Source: CAYSYM01 sp964435115
GTDB taxonomy: Bacteria > Chloroflexota > UBA6077 > CF-72
NCBI GenBank assembly: GCA_964435115.1
Contig: CAYSYM010000001.1
Location: forward strand, 62,001-126,000
Reading direction: 5' to 3'
DNA length: 64,000 nucleotides
In this document: piece after piece, positions 1 to 9,557 of the stretch
Layout of the letters: each line of letters opens with the position of its first letter
How positions within the stretch are numbered: position 1 is the stretch's first letter
The notes under the pieces: model-generated
What the model was told of the DNA's origin: nothing
Seen by the model: the letters and a program-made list of their open reading frames with translations, nothing else
The model's database searches: none
Translations under genes and position numbers: made by a program

Positions 1-597
1 CAGGAAGCGGGGCTCGGTGAGCCAGTTCATGCGCCGCGCTGCGTCGGCCGCGAACGGCAGCGGCGATGAATCGCGCGGCCTGGGAATCCCCTCGACCTCG
101 AGCAAGCCGTCCAGTCCGGCCTGCGTGAACAGCTCCGAGACGTTGGCCAGGCGGGCTGCGCTCTCCTCCGGCCGCCACTGGAGGATGCCGCGCTGGAAGG
201 CCTGGTACAGGTAGCCACCATCATCCGGGTAGCGGTAGCGACGACTCACGGGGTAGCCCAGCACGTCTACACCGCCGTAGCGGCGGAACTCGGTCCAGAA
301 GGACGCCTCCCGGTCGTCCACCACGGTGTAGCCGCGGAACGGCGCGCGGTCGTCCCGGAAGCGGCTCTCCTGGGCGTAGAACCAGCCGCCAGGGACCGGG
401 TAGTCGCCCGGCACCTCCTGTTGCTGCGCCCGCGCCAGCCCGTACGGGGCCACGACGAGAGCCAGCTCGAGCAGGATCACGACGAGGTACGTGGACCAAG
501 CTCTGGCACGGATCGGCACCAACGCGGCCCACGTGCTGAGCGCCGTGGAGGGAGCACGCGCAGCGCGCGGCAGGAGCGCGAGCCGCCGCAGCATCAT
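1..597 (-). CDS. Secreted GYP-module protein (partial, C-terminus off window)
   Basis: The reading frame is open from ATG ATG at 597/594 to the window edge (199 codons), so the C-terminus is missing. Residues 1-50 give a basic start followed by a hydrophobic stretch (WSTYLVVILLELALVV), consistent with a signal peptide or membrane anchor. From about residue 95 the protein reads FWTEFRRYGGVDVLGYPVSR and then QRGILQWRPE. This is the same module seen at the C-terminus of the neighbouring gene at 676-3534 (FWSTFERLGGPDLLGYPTSS, LLQWWPE). Such GYP/LGFP-like modules are common in Chloroflexota surface proteins, where they are thought to contact the envelope; the exact ligand is unknown. It lies 79 bases beyond the end of the next gene, on the same strand, so co-transcription is likely. 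Confidence 0.75.
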   Translation of the reverse strand, partial: MMLRRLALLPRAARAPSTALSTWAALVPIRARAWSTYLVVILLELALVVAPYGLARAQQQEVPGDYPVPGGWFYAQESRFRDDRAPFRGYTVVDDREASFWTEFRRYGGVDVLGYPVSRRYRYPDDGGYLYQAFQRGILQWRPEESAARLANVSELFTQAGLDGLLEVEGIPRPRDSSPLPFAADAARRMNWLTEPRFL

Positions 598-675
598 AGA
601 CCCCCCACCCTCGCCGCCAGCCTCAGCCGAGCGGCTGGCGCCTGGCCGAGTTCGACGCCACTCTGACCCATCCGC

Positions 676-3534
676 TCAGCCTCCTGGCCCTGTCGGCGCC
701 AGCCGCTCGGCGCTCGCGTCGCCCGGGCCGGGCTCGACAGGAGTGAACGGCGCTGCCGGGGCGCCAAACAAGCCCCGGTCGCGCGCCAGGTCCCCGGTCA
801 GCGCCACGGTCACCTCGCCGGCGCGCGCCCAGGCGGTGTCGATCTTCCAGCGCTGCAGTACGCCGCGCTGGGTGCGCAGCGCGACCAGCGGTCCGAGGTC
901 GACCACGCGTGAGGTAGGAAGACCGAACACCTGGACCGGGTCAGGAGTCTCGCCGCCGAAGTAGCGGGCCCGGATGGCCGGGTCGGCGTCCAGCAGCGCG
1001 AGCCGACGCCGCTTCACCGCCTCGAACGACAGGCCCGCCTCCTCGGCGAACGTCTCCTGCCTGGGGATCCCACGCTCGCGTAGCAGCCACTCGTCCTGGC
1101 CGGCGTCGTGCAGGTCGTCGAGCAGGTTGGCCAGCGTGGCGCTGGTGGTCTCAGGCCACCACTGCAGGAGGACCCGCTGGGTGAGCTGGACCACCCGCCC
1201 GCGCCACTGGAAGCGCGACGAGGTGGGGTAGCCCAGGAGATCCGGCCCCCCGAGCCGCTCGAACGTCGACCAGAAGCTGATGCCGGTGTCGTCCGTGATG
1301 GCGAAACCGGTGGCCGCAGCCCGGGCTGGTTGCCCGTTGGCCTGGGTGTAGAAGCGGCCGCGCGGGATGGCCCAATCCAGCGCGGGCAGGGCCGCGGCGA
1401 GTGGCCGCAGCCCGGCCACCAGCTCCGAGGAGCCCCGCCCCGGCGTGCGCGGTCGCAGGGCCAGGAGGTCCGACGCCGCCGTGGGAGCGGGCGCCGGCGC
1501 GGGCCGCGGCGCCACCGGCATGGGCGCCGGCGGCTGCGGCGGAGTGGGAGCGCCAGGCGCAGCCGCCGCTGCGAGCGCTCCTTCCGGCCGGGGAATCTCG
1601 CGCGCCAGCGGCGGGAACCGGTCCGGGGCGACGATCGAGAGCAGGCCGGCCTCGGGCTGCGAGACGTACACGGTCTCATCTGCCTGGCGGATCGCCATGC
1701 GCGACCGCAGGCCCTGGAAGTCGCGCCGCGGCAGCCGAACCCCGAACCGCCCGGACCGATCCGGCAGCAGGACCCGCCCGACCTCGGCACCATCCGTTGG
1801 ATCGATGCGCAGCAGCGCGTTGAGCGTGCTGGCCAGGACGTAGACGGTGCCGCTCCCCTCGCCCGCGACCAGCGAGCCGGGCTCGTCGGGGAGCGGGAAC
1901 CGATTCACTGCCAGCGTGCCCGGATCCACTACCACCAGCTCCCTGGTGGCCGGGTTGATGGCGGAGACCAGGCCGCGCGCCGTGGCCAGGCCCGAGAGCC
2001 CGGCGCCCGTCAGCCTGACCCGGCTGAGCACCTGGCCGCTCTGTCCGTCCAGGACGGACACCTGGCCGGTGAGGTGAGCCACGAACAGGGTGTGGCTGCC
2101 GGCATCCAGGGCGAGGCCGGTGACCTGGGGCAGGCCCGTGGCGTACTGGCGCACCTGTCCGGACCGGACATCGACCAGGGCAATCTCCTGGCGCTCGGGC
2201 AGGACCACGTAGAGCAGGCCAAGGTCCGCATCCAGCCGGACCTCCCCGGGATCGACGGGTAGCGGGATCGTGGCGAGGCGCTGCCCCGTCTCGCCGTTCA
2301 CCACCAGGACGGCGGGGTCGGCCCGTGCCGCGACGTAGAGGGTGTCGCTCGCCTGGTCGACGGCCAGGTCCACCGGGGGGCGATCCAGGTTGAAGGGCCG
2401 CGCCAGGGTGGGGCGGGCGCCGTCGAGCGTCCAGATGACGCCGGAAGCGTCGGCGAGGTAGGCGCGATCGGACCCTGCGAAGGTGTCCAACCCGGCCGGG
2501 AGGCCGCCGACGAGGGCCGTGGCCGCCGGGGCGGGCGTGGGTGAGGGCGTCGGCGTGGCGGTGGGCGCAGGGGTGGGTGCCACCACGGCCCTGGCGCTGG
2601 CGCCGCCCCTCACCGGGGGCGGCGGCGCGACGCCCGGGTCCGGAGGCGCCACGGGTTGGGCCAGCGCGGCGACGGCCTGGGGGACGGGCGTGGGCGTCGC
2701 CGGCAGCGCCACGGGCACGTTCCCCACGCTGTAGTCGAGCGCGTGTGTCAACGTGCCGTTGGCGTACAGCTCCAGCCGGTACCGGCCCGGCGCCTCGCCG
2801 CCCTCGCGGTACCAGACGAAACGGTCCCAGAAGCGGACGACGCGGTACTCGCCCGGGCCCGGGGTGCCGGTGGCCGAGACGGGCGGGGCGCTCGCCTCCG
2901 CGCCAGGCGAGCTGGCCGGCCCGGGGGTCGGCGTCGCCACCGGTGGGCGGGCGCCGAGCGCCGACGGGGTGGGCGACGTCCCCTCCTGTCGCACGTCGGC
3001 GACGAGCATGCCCGTCTCGAGGTTGAAGACCCGGAGCGTGAAGGGGATTCTGAGCCGCTGGTCGAGGGCCTCGGCGTACAGGCCAATCTGGTCCTCGGCG
3101 TAGAACTCGGTGGCGGGTGGCGGCACCATGTTCCGGCCCGGCACGATGGCCAGGTACACCTGCCCGAAGTACCGCGCACCCAGGTCGGCGTCTGGCGCCG
3201 CCGGGTTGAGCGAGATGGGCGCCGGCGTCGGCGTGGGCGGGGCCGGCGTCGGCGTGGGCGGGGCCGGCGTCGGCGTGGGCGCCAGCGCCAAGCGGGACCG
3301 CTCGATGAAGTCCTGGATGCGCGCATCCTCCTGTGGGCTGAGGAGGCGCGCCCGCTCGAACGTGGCCAGGGCCTCGCGGAAGCGGCCCTCCTCGTACAGC
3401 TTCAGCCCATCCCGAAACGTCTGGTCCGCGGCCCGGGCCAGCCCCGCGAACGGGTCCGGGGTCGGCTCGGGCGGGGGCGCTCCGAGACAGCCGGAGGTAG
3501 CGAGGGCCAGGACGGCGACCGCGCCGAGCGTCAC
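676..3534 (-). CDS. Lipoprotein with TPR-like start, beta-propeller and GYP module
   Basis: 952 residues from a GTG at 3534; no ATG or GTG lies between this codon and the upstream in-frame stop. A hydrophobic start ending in ATSGC gives a lipobox, so it is probably a lipidated extracytoplasmic protein. Residues about 28-80 resemble one TPR-like helical pair (GLKLYEEGRFREALATFERA). Several Thr-Pro/Ala-Pro linkers follow, encoded by short direct repeats near 3220-3280. The middle (about 345-640) has repeated blades such as LYVAARADPAVLVVNGETG, the pattern of YVTN/NHL beta-propellers. The C-terminal 200 residues carry the same GYP module as the adjacent gene. No enzymatic motif is visible. A binding or structural role at the cell surface is inferred. 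Confidence 0.8.
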   Translation of the reverse strand: MTLGAVAVLALATSGCLGAPPPEPTPDPFAGLARAADQTFRDGLKLYEEGRFREALATFERARLLSPQEDARIQDFIERSRLALAPTPTPAPPTPTPAPPTPTPAPISLNPAAPDADLGARYFGQVYLAIVPGRNMVPPPATEFYAEDQIGLYAEALDQRLRIPFTLRVFNLETGMLVADVRQEGTSPTPSALGARPPVATPTPGPASSPGAEASAPPVSATGTPGPGEYRVVRFWDRFVWYREGGEAPGRYRLELYANGTLTHALDYSVGNVPVALPATPTPVPQAVAALAQPVAPPDPGVAPPPPVRGGASARAVVAPTPAPTATPTPSPTPAPAATALVGGLPAGLDTFAGSDRAYLADASGVIWTLDGARPTLARPFNLDRPPVDLAVDQASDTLYVAARADPAVLVVNGETGQRLATIPLPVDPGEVRLDADLGLLYVVLPERQEIALVDVRSGQVRQYATGLPQVTGLALDAGSHTLFVAHLTGQVSVLDGQSGQVLSRVRLTGAGLSGLATARGLVSAINPATRELVVVDPGTLAVNRFPLPDEPGSLVAGEGSGTVYVLASTLNALLRIDPTDGAEVGRVLLPDRSGRFGVRLPRRDFQGLRSRMAIRQADETVYVSQPEAGLLSIVAPDRFPPLAREIPRPEGALAAAAAPGAPTPPQPPAPMPVAPRPAPAPAPTAASDLLALRPRTPGRGSSELVAGLRPLAAALPALDWAIPRGRFYTQANGQPARAAATGFAITDDTGISFWSTFERLGGPDLLGYPTSSRFQWRGRVVQLTQRVLLQWWPETTSATLANLLDDLHDAGQDEWLLRERGIPRQETFAEEAGLSFEAVKRRRLALLDADPAIRARYFGGETPDPVQVFGLPTSRVVDLGPLVALRTQRGVLQRWKIDTAWARAGEVTVALTGDLARDRGLFGAPAAPFTPVEPGPGDASAERLAPTGPGG

Positions 3535-4027
3535 CAGGACGCGACGAGAGGCTCCTCGGGGCTCAGACGTTGGCGGCGATGCGTGCGTAGACAGGTCCTC
3601 GGGAGGCTGCTGGGCTGGCGCCGCGGACAGAGGCAGGGGGCCTGCGGCCCGCCGGGCGGTGCTCAGAATCAGCCGGGACGCGCGGGACTGTCAATCGGGC
3701 GACGTACTGGGCGCTATGAGACAAAAGTACCGCTGAGCGCTCAGACACGCCAGCGAGGCAGGCGGACGGCTCGGTTACGTCCCAGCGCTCCTATGCTGCA
3801 GGTCCCTGAGGGCTGCTCCCGAGGGGACGCGGGGGCTCCGCCCCCGGCAGGGCATCAAGTGTGGGCTGTGGGAACGAGGCTCCCGGTGGCTGCCCGCTAC
3901 GCCGCGGCCTCCAGCAAAGCCGGTCCGTCCGTGTCCGGGCAGCGGACGCCGCCGCCGTTCTGTGGCCAACGGGCCAGGAAGGCCCGCGGAGCGGCTCCGG
4001 CGGGGACGTCCGCCGTTCAGGATGGGG
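3535..4027. other. Intergenic region without a recognised gene
   Basis: About 490 bases between the lipoprotein start and tRNA-Val. Frames in both directions give only arginine/proline-rich translations with no recognisable motif. The lipoprotein promoter must lie here, but no clear -35/-10 pair stands out. Confidence 0.5.
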
Positions 4028-4101
4028 TGGGCGCGCAGGGACTCGAACCCCGGACCTTTTCCATGTCAAGGAAACGCGCTAACCAGCTGCGCCACGCGCC
4101 C
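4028..4101 (-). tRNA. tRNA-Val (anticodon GAC)
   Basis: On the minus strand the acceptor stem GGGCGCG (4101-4095) pairs with CGCGCCC (4035-4029), with A at 4028 as discriminator. The D arm, a TTTCC/GGAAA anticodon stem with loop TTGACAT (anticodon GAC) and a GGTTCGAGTCC T arm are all present. There is no encoded CCA. GAC reads valine codons GUC/GUU. Confidence 0.95.
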
Positions 4102-4204
4102 GTGTGTGGTTTGAGTATACCAACCCGGCCGCCGCCCGGCTCCACACCCCCCACGCCTGGGCTGGCTGCGCTACTATCACTGCCACGCACCAGAAACACG
4201 TACG

Positions 4205-4592
4205 GCCACGATCCGGACGAGTAGCCCGGCGGCCGCGCGGCAGCGAGCGGGGGATGGTGGAAGCCCCGCGGCGCGGACCGAGCGAACACCCCCGGTGAGC
4301 CTGGCGGCGAACGGCGGCCCGCGCGTCGCCCAGTAGTCGGCTACGGCAGCGCCCCGTTACCGGCGCACAGAGCGCCCGCGCTCGACGAGCGCGGGCGAAC
4401 CTGGGTGGAACCACGAGCCGGCGGCCCTCGTCCCGGGACGAGGGCCGCCTCTGCGTGACAGGCCGACTTGCTTCGCAAGTCGGGGGCGTCCCAGGACGAG
4501 GGCCGCTCCTGTTTTGGAATAGCGGCTCGCGCAGCGAGCCGGACCGTCCACGACGACGGGTGCCACGTTCAGTCGCTCGGGAGGTTCCCACC
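4205..4592 (+). promoter_or_regulatory. T-box leader of thrS
   Basis: GGGTGGAACCACG at 4403-4415 matches the conserved T-box/antiterminator sequence that binds the tRNA acceptor end. Upstream, GGATGGTGGAAGCCCCGC around 4251-4269 resembles the distal stem I region of T-boxes. Just downstream is a perfect 15-bp palindromic hairpin (4420-4449). A second partial copy of its 3' arm (GGACGAGGGCCGC, 4494-4506) is followed by TTTT at 4512-4515. The 5' arm could therefore pair with either copy, the second giving a terminator-like structure. Two small hairpins lie at about 4462-4483 and 4521-4542. By family knowledge, uncharged tRNA-Thr would relieve attenuation. I could not assign the specifier codon securely. 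Confidence 0.8.
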
Positions 4593-6338
4593 ATGTCCCA
4601 CAACGGCAGCAGCGGCCTCCACCAGCCCGTGGACGTCATGCGCCATTCTGCGGCCCACGTGCTGGCGAAGGCGGTCCAGCGGCTGTACCCCGGCAGCAAG
4701 CTCGGCATCGGCCCGGTGATCGAGAACGGGTTCTACTACGACATCGACGTGCCACAGCCACTCAGCGAGGCCGACCTCCCCCGCATCGAGGAGGAGATGC
4801 GGAAGATCATCGCCAACGACGAGCCGTTCGAGCGGGTCGAGTGGAGCAAGGGCGAGGCGCTCGCACACTATTCCCGGGTCGACGACAACCCGTACAAGCG
4901 GGAGATCGTCGACGACGTGCCGGATGGCGAGGCGCTCAGCTTCTACCGCACGGGCGACGAGTGGATCGACCTCTGCCGCGGCCCGCACGTGCCCAGCGCC
5001 GGCAAGATCGGCCCGTTCAAGCTGCTCGGCGTCTCCGGCGCGTACTGGCGCGGCAACGAGAAGCGGCCCATGCTCCAGCGGATCTACGGCACGGCCTGGC
5101 CCACTCAGGAGCAGCTCGACCACTACCTGTGGCAGCTCGAGGAGGCGAAGCGCCGCGACCACCGCAAGCTGGGGCGGGAGCTGGAGCTCTTCTTCTTCGA
5201 CGAGGTGGCGCCCGGCCAGCCCTTCTGGCTGCCGAAGGGCATGGCCATCATCCAGGCGCTCGAGGCGCTCCTCCAGCAGGAGCTCGACCGCCGCGCCTAT
5301 GTGCAGATCAGCACGCCCTCGCTGGTCAAGGCCGAGCTGTGGAAGCAGTCAGGGCACTGGGAGAACTACCGCGAGAACATGTTCGCGCTCGAGGTGGAGG
5401 AGACCGAGTACGCGCTCAAGCCGATGAACTGCCCGGAGTCGACCATCGTCTTCCGAGCCCGGACCCGCAGCTACCGCGACCTGCCGCTGCGCCTGGCGCA
5501 GACCGACCGCCTCCTGCGCAACGAGCGCTCAGGTACGTTGAACGGCCTGCTCCGCGTGCGCCAGCTGACCATGGACGACGCGCACATCTACTGCCGCCCG
5601 GACCAGGTGCAGGCGGAGATCAGCGGGATCCTCGACCTCGGCAACTTCCTCTACGACATCTTCGGCTTCCAGCGGCGGTACTCCTTGAGCACCCGCCCCG
5701 AGAAGGCGATCGGAGACGCGGCGCTGTGGGACGAGGCGGAGGGCGCCCTCCGCGCCGCGCTCGAGCAGCACGCGATCCCGTATGAGGTCAAGCCCGGCGA
5801 GGGCGCCTTCTACGGGCCGAAGATCGACGTAGACATTCAGGATGCGCTCGGGCGGGCGTGGCAGCTTGCCACTATCCAGCTCGACTACCAGAGCCCTCAG
5901 CGGTTTGGCCTGGAGTACTTCGGCGAGGACGGCCGGCCGCACCGCCCGGTGATCATCCACCGCGCGATCTACGGCACCTACGAGCGGTTCGTGGCGATCC
6001 TGATCGAGCACTTCGGCGGGGCGTTCCCCCTCTGGCTGGCGCCCGTGCAGGCGGTGGTGGTGCCCATCGCCGATCGGCACGTGGCCTACGCCAGGGTGGT
6101 AGCAGAGGAGTTGCGGGCGCGCGGCTTCCGTGTGGAGGTGGACAGCCGACGTGAGAAGATGCAGGCGAAGATTCGCGACGCCCAGACGCAGCAGGTCCCG
6201 TACATGCTCGTCGTCGGCGACCGGGACGAGGCCGCCGGGACGATTGCCGTCCGCGAGCGGCGCGCCGGCGACCTGGGCGCCATGCCGCGCGCGGAGCTCC
6301 TGGCGAAGCTGGAGGAGCGCCGAGCCGCGCGGACGTAG
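4593..6338 (+). CDS. thrS: Threonyl-tRNA synthetase (short, no TGS domain)
   Basis: Charges tRNA-Thr with threonine in the cytoplasm. ATG 4593 is chosen because GGGAGG lies 8 bases upstream; upstream in-frame codons fall in the T-box leader. At 581 aa it is about 60 residues shorter than typical ThrS (about 640): it starts directly at the editing (SAD) domain, with H18 and H22 in HSAAH and CRGPH further on, so the N-terminal TGS domain is absent. The class II core is intact, with motif 2 (RNERSGTLNGLLRVRQLT) and motif 3 (YGTYERFVAILIEHFGG), followed by the anticodon-binding domain (FPLWLAPVQAVVVPI). Expression is presumably controlled by the T-box leader. Confidence 0.96.
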   Translation: MSHNGSSGLHQPVDVMRHSAAHVLAKAVQRLYPGSKLGIGPVIENGFYYDIDVPQPLSEADLPRIEEEMRKIIANDEPFERVEWSKGEALAHYSRVDDNPYKREIVDDVPDGEALSFYRTGDEWIDLCRGPHVPSAGKIGPFKLLGVSGAYWRGNEKRPMLQRIYGTAWPTQEQLDHYLWQLEEAKRRDHRKLGRELELFFFDEVAPGQPFWLPKGMAIIQALEALLQQELDRRAYVQISTPSLVKAELWKQSGHWENYRENMFALEVEETEYALKPMNCPESTIVFRARTRSYRDLPLRLAQTDRLLRNERSGTLNGLLRVRQLTMDDAHIYCRPDQVQAEISGILDLGNFLYDIFGFQRRYSLSTRPEKAIGDAALWDEAEGALRAALEQHAIPYEVKPGEGAFYGPKIDVDIQDALGRAWQLATIQLDYQSPQRFGLEYFGEDGRPHRPVIIHRAIYGTYERFVAILIEHFGGAFPLWLAPVQAVVVPIADRHVAYARVVAEELRARGFRVEVDSRREKMQAKIRDAQTQQVPYMLVVGDRDEAAGTIAVRERRAGDLGAMPRAELLAKLEERRAART

Positions 6339-6350
6339 AATTCGGGCCTC

Positions 6351-7748
6351 GTGGCTCCGCCGACGATCCTGCTCTACGCCCTGCACAAGCTCAACGCGCG
6401 CAACATGCTGCGCTCGGGCGTGCTGCAGGAGCTACGGCGGGCGGAGCCAGATGCGCGCGTCGTCATCGTCTCGCCGCTCGCCGCGGATCCTCGGTTCGTG
6501 GAGGAGTTCGCGGACGAGCGGACGAGCGTTGAGTACCTGCCCGTCTACGAACTGTCCCGGCCGCAGCAGCGGCTCACCTCGCTGGCGATCGAGCGGTGCG
6601 TGCGCCAGCACCCCACCCGGGCCACGGCGATCCGCTGGCAGCGCCAGGAGAACGTGCAGTCTGGCAGGTTCCGGCGGGTGGCCACGACGTTGAAGGCGGC
6701 GCTCGGGGCGGTGCCAATCCCGCCGCGCGTGCTGCTCGAGGCCGCGTTCGCCCTGACCCCCACCAGCGCCTACGAGTCCATCATGCGGCAGTACCGGCCC
6801 GACGTGGTGGCGATCGGCTCTGGCTGGCAGATCTACGAGACGCCGTGGAAGAGGGCGGCTCGTCGGTTCCACGTCCCGAGCATCGCCATCGACGTCAACT
6901 GGGACGCCTTCGAGAGCAAGCCAGGCGTCATCTACGGCGCGGACGAGCTGGTGGTGTGGAGCGAGCGCATGCAGCAGAAGGCAGTAGCTCGGTTCGGCTA
7001 CCCGCCGGAGCGGGTGCACGTGACCGGCGCCCCCCACCTGGACCGGTACTTCAAGCGGGATGGACTGCGGTCGCGGGAGGAGTTCCTGGCGAGCCTGGGG
7101 TTTCCGCCGAACAGCAAGCTGGTCACACTGGCGGCGATCCTGGCGCACAGCTCGCCGCACGACCCGGCTCGCGTGGAGCTGCTACACGCGGCCGTGCAGC
7201 ATGGCGCGTTCGGTCCTGACGCGCGCCTGCTCGTCCGCCTGCACCCCGTGGATTCGATGGACCGGTGGACGCGCTTCGAAGGCTGGCCGAACCTGCGGAT
7301 ACAGACGGCGTACGGCACCGGCCCCGGCGGTGGCTCGTACGAGCGGGGCGAGAGCCGCCGCGACATGCTGCACCAGGTGGAAACGCTGCTCTACACGGAC
7401 GTGCTTGTGAACACCAACTCCACCATCTCGCTGGAGGCGATGCTGGTGGATACGCCGGTGGTGATGGTGGCCTTCGACGGGAAGGCCGGCACCCTGCCGC
7501 ACCTGCAGTCAGACGCCCGGTTCCTGGAGTACGAGCACATCGCCTCGCTGGTAGACACGGGCGGAGTACGGGTGGTGCGCTCGGCGGACCAGCTCATCGC
7601 GCTGATCCGCCGCTACCTGGAAGAGCCGGCGCTCGACCGACGCGAGCGGGCCCACGCCGCCGACACGCTCTACGGGCCGCGCGACGGACGGGCCGCCCAG
7701 CGGGTGGTGGAACAGGTGCTCGCAGCAGCACGACGGGGACCATCGTGA
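6351..7748 (+). CDS. Surface-glycan transferase, CDP-glycerol-transferase-like
   Basis: 465 residues from a GTG 12 bases after the thrS stop; no strong Shine-Dalgarno is visible, so it may be read from the thrS transcript. It resembles two genes further on (21302-22762 and 24078-25477). Shared blocks are VHVTGAPHLDRYF and VNTNSTISLEAMLVDTPVV, the latter in the position of the donor-binding region of GT-B/CDP-glycerol glycerophosphotransferase-like enzymes. No signal peptide or membrane segment is obvious. It probably acts at the cytoplasmic face on a lipid-linked glycan. It marks the left end of the polysaccharide locus although it is on the opposite strand. Acceptor and donor are unknown. 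Confidence 0.7.
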   Translation: MAPPTILLYALHKLNARNMLRSGVLQELRRAEPDARVVIVSPLAADPRFVEEFADERTSVEYLPVYELSRPQQRLTSLAIERCVRQHPTRATAIRWQRQENVQSGRFRRVATTLKAALGAVPIPPRVLLEAAFALTPTSAYESIMRQYRPDVVAIGSGWQIYETPWKRAARRFHVPSIAIDVNWDAFESKPGVIYGADELVVWSERMQQKAVARFGYPPERVHVTGAPHLDRYFKRDGLRSREEFLASLGFPPNSKLVTLAAILAHSSPHDPARVELLHAAVQHGAFGPDARLLVRLHPVDSMDRWTRFEGWPNLRIQTAYGTGPGGGSYERGESRRDMLHQVETLLYTDVLVNTNSTISLEAMLVDTPVVMVAFDGKAGTLPHLQSDARFLEYEHIASLVDTGGVRVVRSADQLIALIRRYLEEPALDRRERAHAADTLYGPRDGRAAQRVVEQVLAAARRGPS

Positions 7749-7756
7749 GGCACCAC

Positions 7757-9478
7757 CTAACCTCCGACACAGACGACCGCTTCAGAGTTGAGCAGGGTGA
7801 ACTGCTCCCTGCACGCGCGGTTGGCTAGCTCGTCGTCCGAAATCTCGACGTACCGAACACCGGCCTCCTTCAGTCGCACACTATTTGACGAGAAGCCGCG
7901 GAAGGCAACGGCAACACCCCCAGGTTCGCCGGCGAGCCTCGCCAGCTGGGCCGAAAGCTCTGCCGTCTGCCGGTACTGGTAGAGGGCGTAGTAACCGCCA
8001 ACTGCAAGGACATTGACGACCAGTACCGCCAGCACGGCGTAACCCAGGATCTGCACCACTCGCCGTTTCACCATTGCCACTGCAGTAACGGCCGACACGA
8101 CCGGTATCAACCAAAGTTGCGGCACGTATCTCGCCCACCAGGCTTCTGGAATGATCACGACGGACATGAGAAGTCCGGCGACCACCGCCAGCGCTGCCCG
8201 AACGTCCGCCCGCCTTCCGCCGACGGACCCACTCAGACCGAGACTCACGGTTGCCAAGATCATGGCACCACCGAAGAGCGGACCGAAACCGGCCGTCCTC
8301 GTATCTGGATAGGCGTTACTCCGAAGCTCATCCACGCTCAACGTAAACGGCCATTTCAACTCGGCTGCCTGGGTTCCCCACTGAGCCCTAGACAAGAGTG
8401 ATGCAGCCAATCGCGTAATGGAGTTCATGTCATTGAAGTTGGCTGGCCGCTGATCCTCATACCCAATCCGGGCATTTGGGCCTGCCATGGGATAGAATGG
8501 ATTCCGGTAGCCAACTGTATTCACAACGTATGGATTGAATCCGACAACCACCGTGCCGAACGCAATCGCCGTGACTGCGACCAGGGTGGTTTCTCTGACT
8601 CTCGCCCTATCGGCCAGGTACGTCCCAACAATGCTCCCAATACCGAAAAGCAGGACGTACACGAGTGCAGTGAGCTTGACGTTGACGGCTGCGACGAGCA
8701 GCAGCGCGAAAGTAGCCTTAGTGATCCTACTCGGGCGAAACGTAACGAGGAGGGCTGCGCAGGTGAGCATCAGGAGATATGACGCCAGCTGCCCGTCTAC
8801 GTAGAACGAGAGCGCCTGCGTGACTGCCACGGGATTGGCCGCGGCCAGGCCACTGACGAGAACGGAGGTCGCCAAGGGCAGCTTCGTCACGCTACGCACC
8901 GTTTCGAGGACGAGCAGGAATGCAGCGACGATCAAGAGCGCGTTGAAGCCCTTCGCCTGCTCGACCCGCCCGGTCAATGCGTAGACCGATGCCGCGCTAA
9001 GCCACGGACCTTTCGGGAAGTTGACGATGGAGAAGTGTGCCGGCGCTTGCGGAGCGTACACCGGGTTCCACCCAAAGGCGAGGTCGATAATGGCGCGCTG
9101 GTGGTAGGTCTGGCCGTCCGGCGAGACGTCGTAGAAGCGTCCCGCAAGCAGCAGTGCGGCGAGTAGCAGGCCGAATATCGTGGCGACTGCGCTGGCCGTC
9201 CGCATAAGACGCGGACCAAGCGGCCGACCCGCGCCTTGCTCGCCGGCCACCCACCAGCACCAGCCAGCGCTCGCGATGACGCCTGCGATGAGGTGGTAGG
9301 GCGAGACTGTAATGCCCGCGAAGAATCCGATCGCCGTTACCGCCTGGACTGTAACGATCAGCACGACCAAGCCGGTCGACACGAGGAAAGCCATCGACGC
9401 GGGCCGTCGGTGCGTGTGCTCATTCGCCTGCCCGATTCCATCAAGCGCAGGACTCGGCCGTGCGGGTGTGTTCAGCAT
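7757..9478 (-). CDS. Multi-membrane glycosyltransferase-like protein
   Basis: 573 residues from ATG 9478, with GGGAG 10-14 bases upstream. A longer in-frame start at 9583 would run into the transketolase gene and adds only Arg/His-rich sequence, so it was rejected. About ten hydrophobic segments are visible (for example MAFLVSTGLVVLIVTVQAV and ATIFGLLLAALLLAG). The first extracytoplasmic loop after TM3 has FYDVSPDGQTYHQRAIIDLA, where GT-C enzymes (ArnT/PMT type) have acidic catalytic residues. This suggests a polyprenyl-phosphate-sugar-dependent transferase or related O-antigen protein. It ends 8 bases from the convergent gene at 6351-7748. Confidence 0.65.
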   Translation of the reverse strand: MLNTPARPSPALDGIGQANEHTHRRPASMAFLVSTGLVVLIVTVQAVTAIGFFAGITVSPYHLIAGVIASAGWCWWVAGEQGAGRPLGPRLMRTASAVATIFGLLLAALLLAGRFYDVSPDGQTYHQRAIIDLAFGWNPVYAPQAPAHFSIVNFPKGPWLSAASVYALTGRVEQAKGFNALLIVAAFLLVLETVRSVTKLPLATSVLVSGLAAANPVAVTQALSFYVDGQLASYLLMLTCAALLVTFRPSRITKATFALLLVAAVNVKLTALVYVLLFGIGSIVGTYLADRARVRETTLVAVTAIAFGTVVVGFNPYVVNTVGYRNPFYPMAGPNARIGYEDQRPANFNDMNSITRLAASLLSRAQWGTQAAELKWPFTLSVDELRSNAYPDTRTAGFGPLFGGAMILATVSLGLSGSVGGRRADVRAALAVVAGLLMSVVIIPEAWWARYVPQLWLIPVVSAVTAVAMVKRRVVQILGYAVLAVLVVNVLAVGGYYALYQYRQTAELSAQLARLAGEPGGVAVAFRGFSSNSVRLKEAGVRYVEISDDELANRACREQFTLLNSEAVVCVGG

Positions 9479-9557
9479 CCCCCGGCTCCCGATTCGAGCG
9501 TCGCGCACGTGGGCTCCAGCGTGAGCTCCGAGGTGCGGACCGAGTCGGGCGATGGGT

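Noticed and set aside
3215..3285. Short tandem repeats, considered as a CRISPR or regulatory array
   Set aside because: 18-base units in frame encoding the Thr-Pro-Ala linker of the lipoprotein; no spacers.
2656..4224. 522-codon plus-strand open frame
   Set aside because: Antisense to the lipoprotein and across the tRNA; composition is that of a shadow frame.
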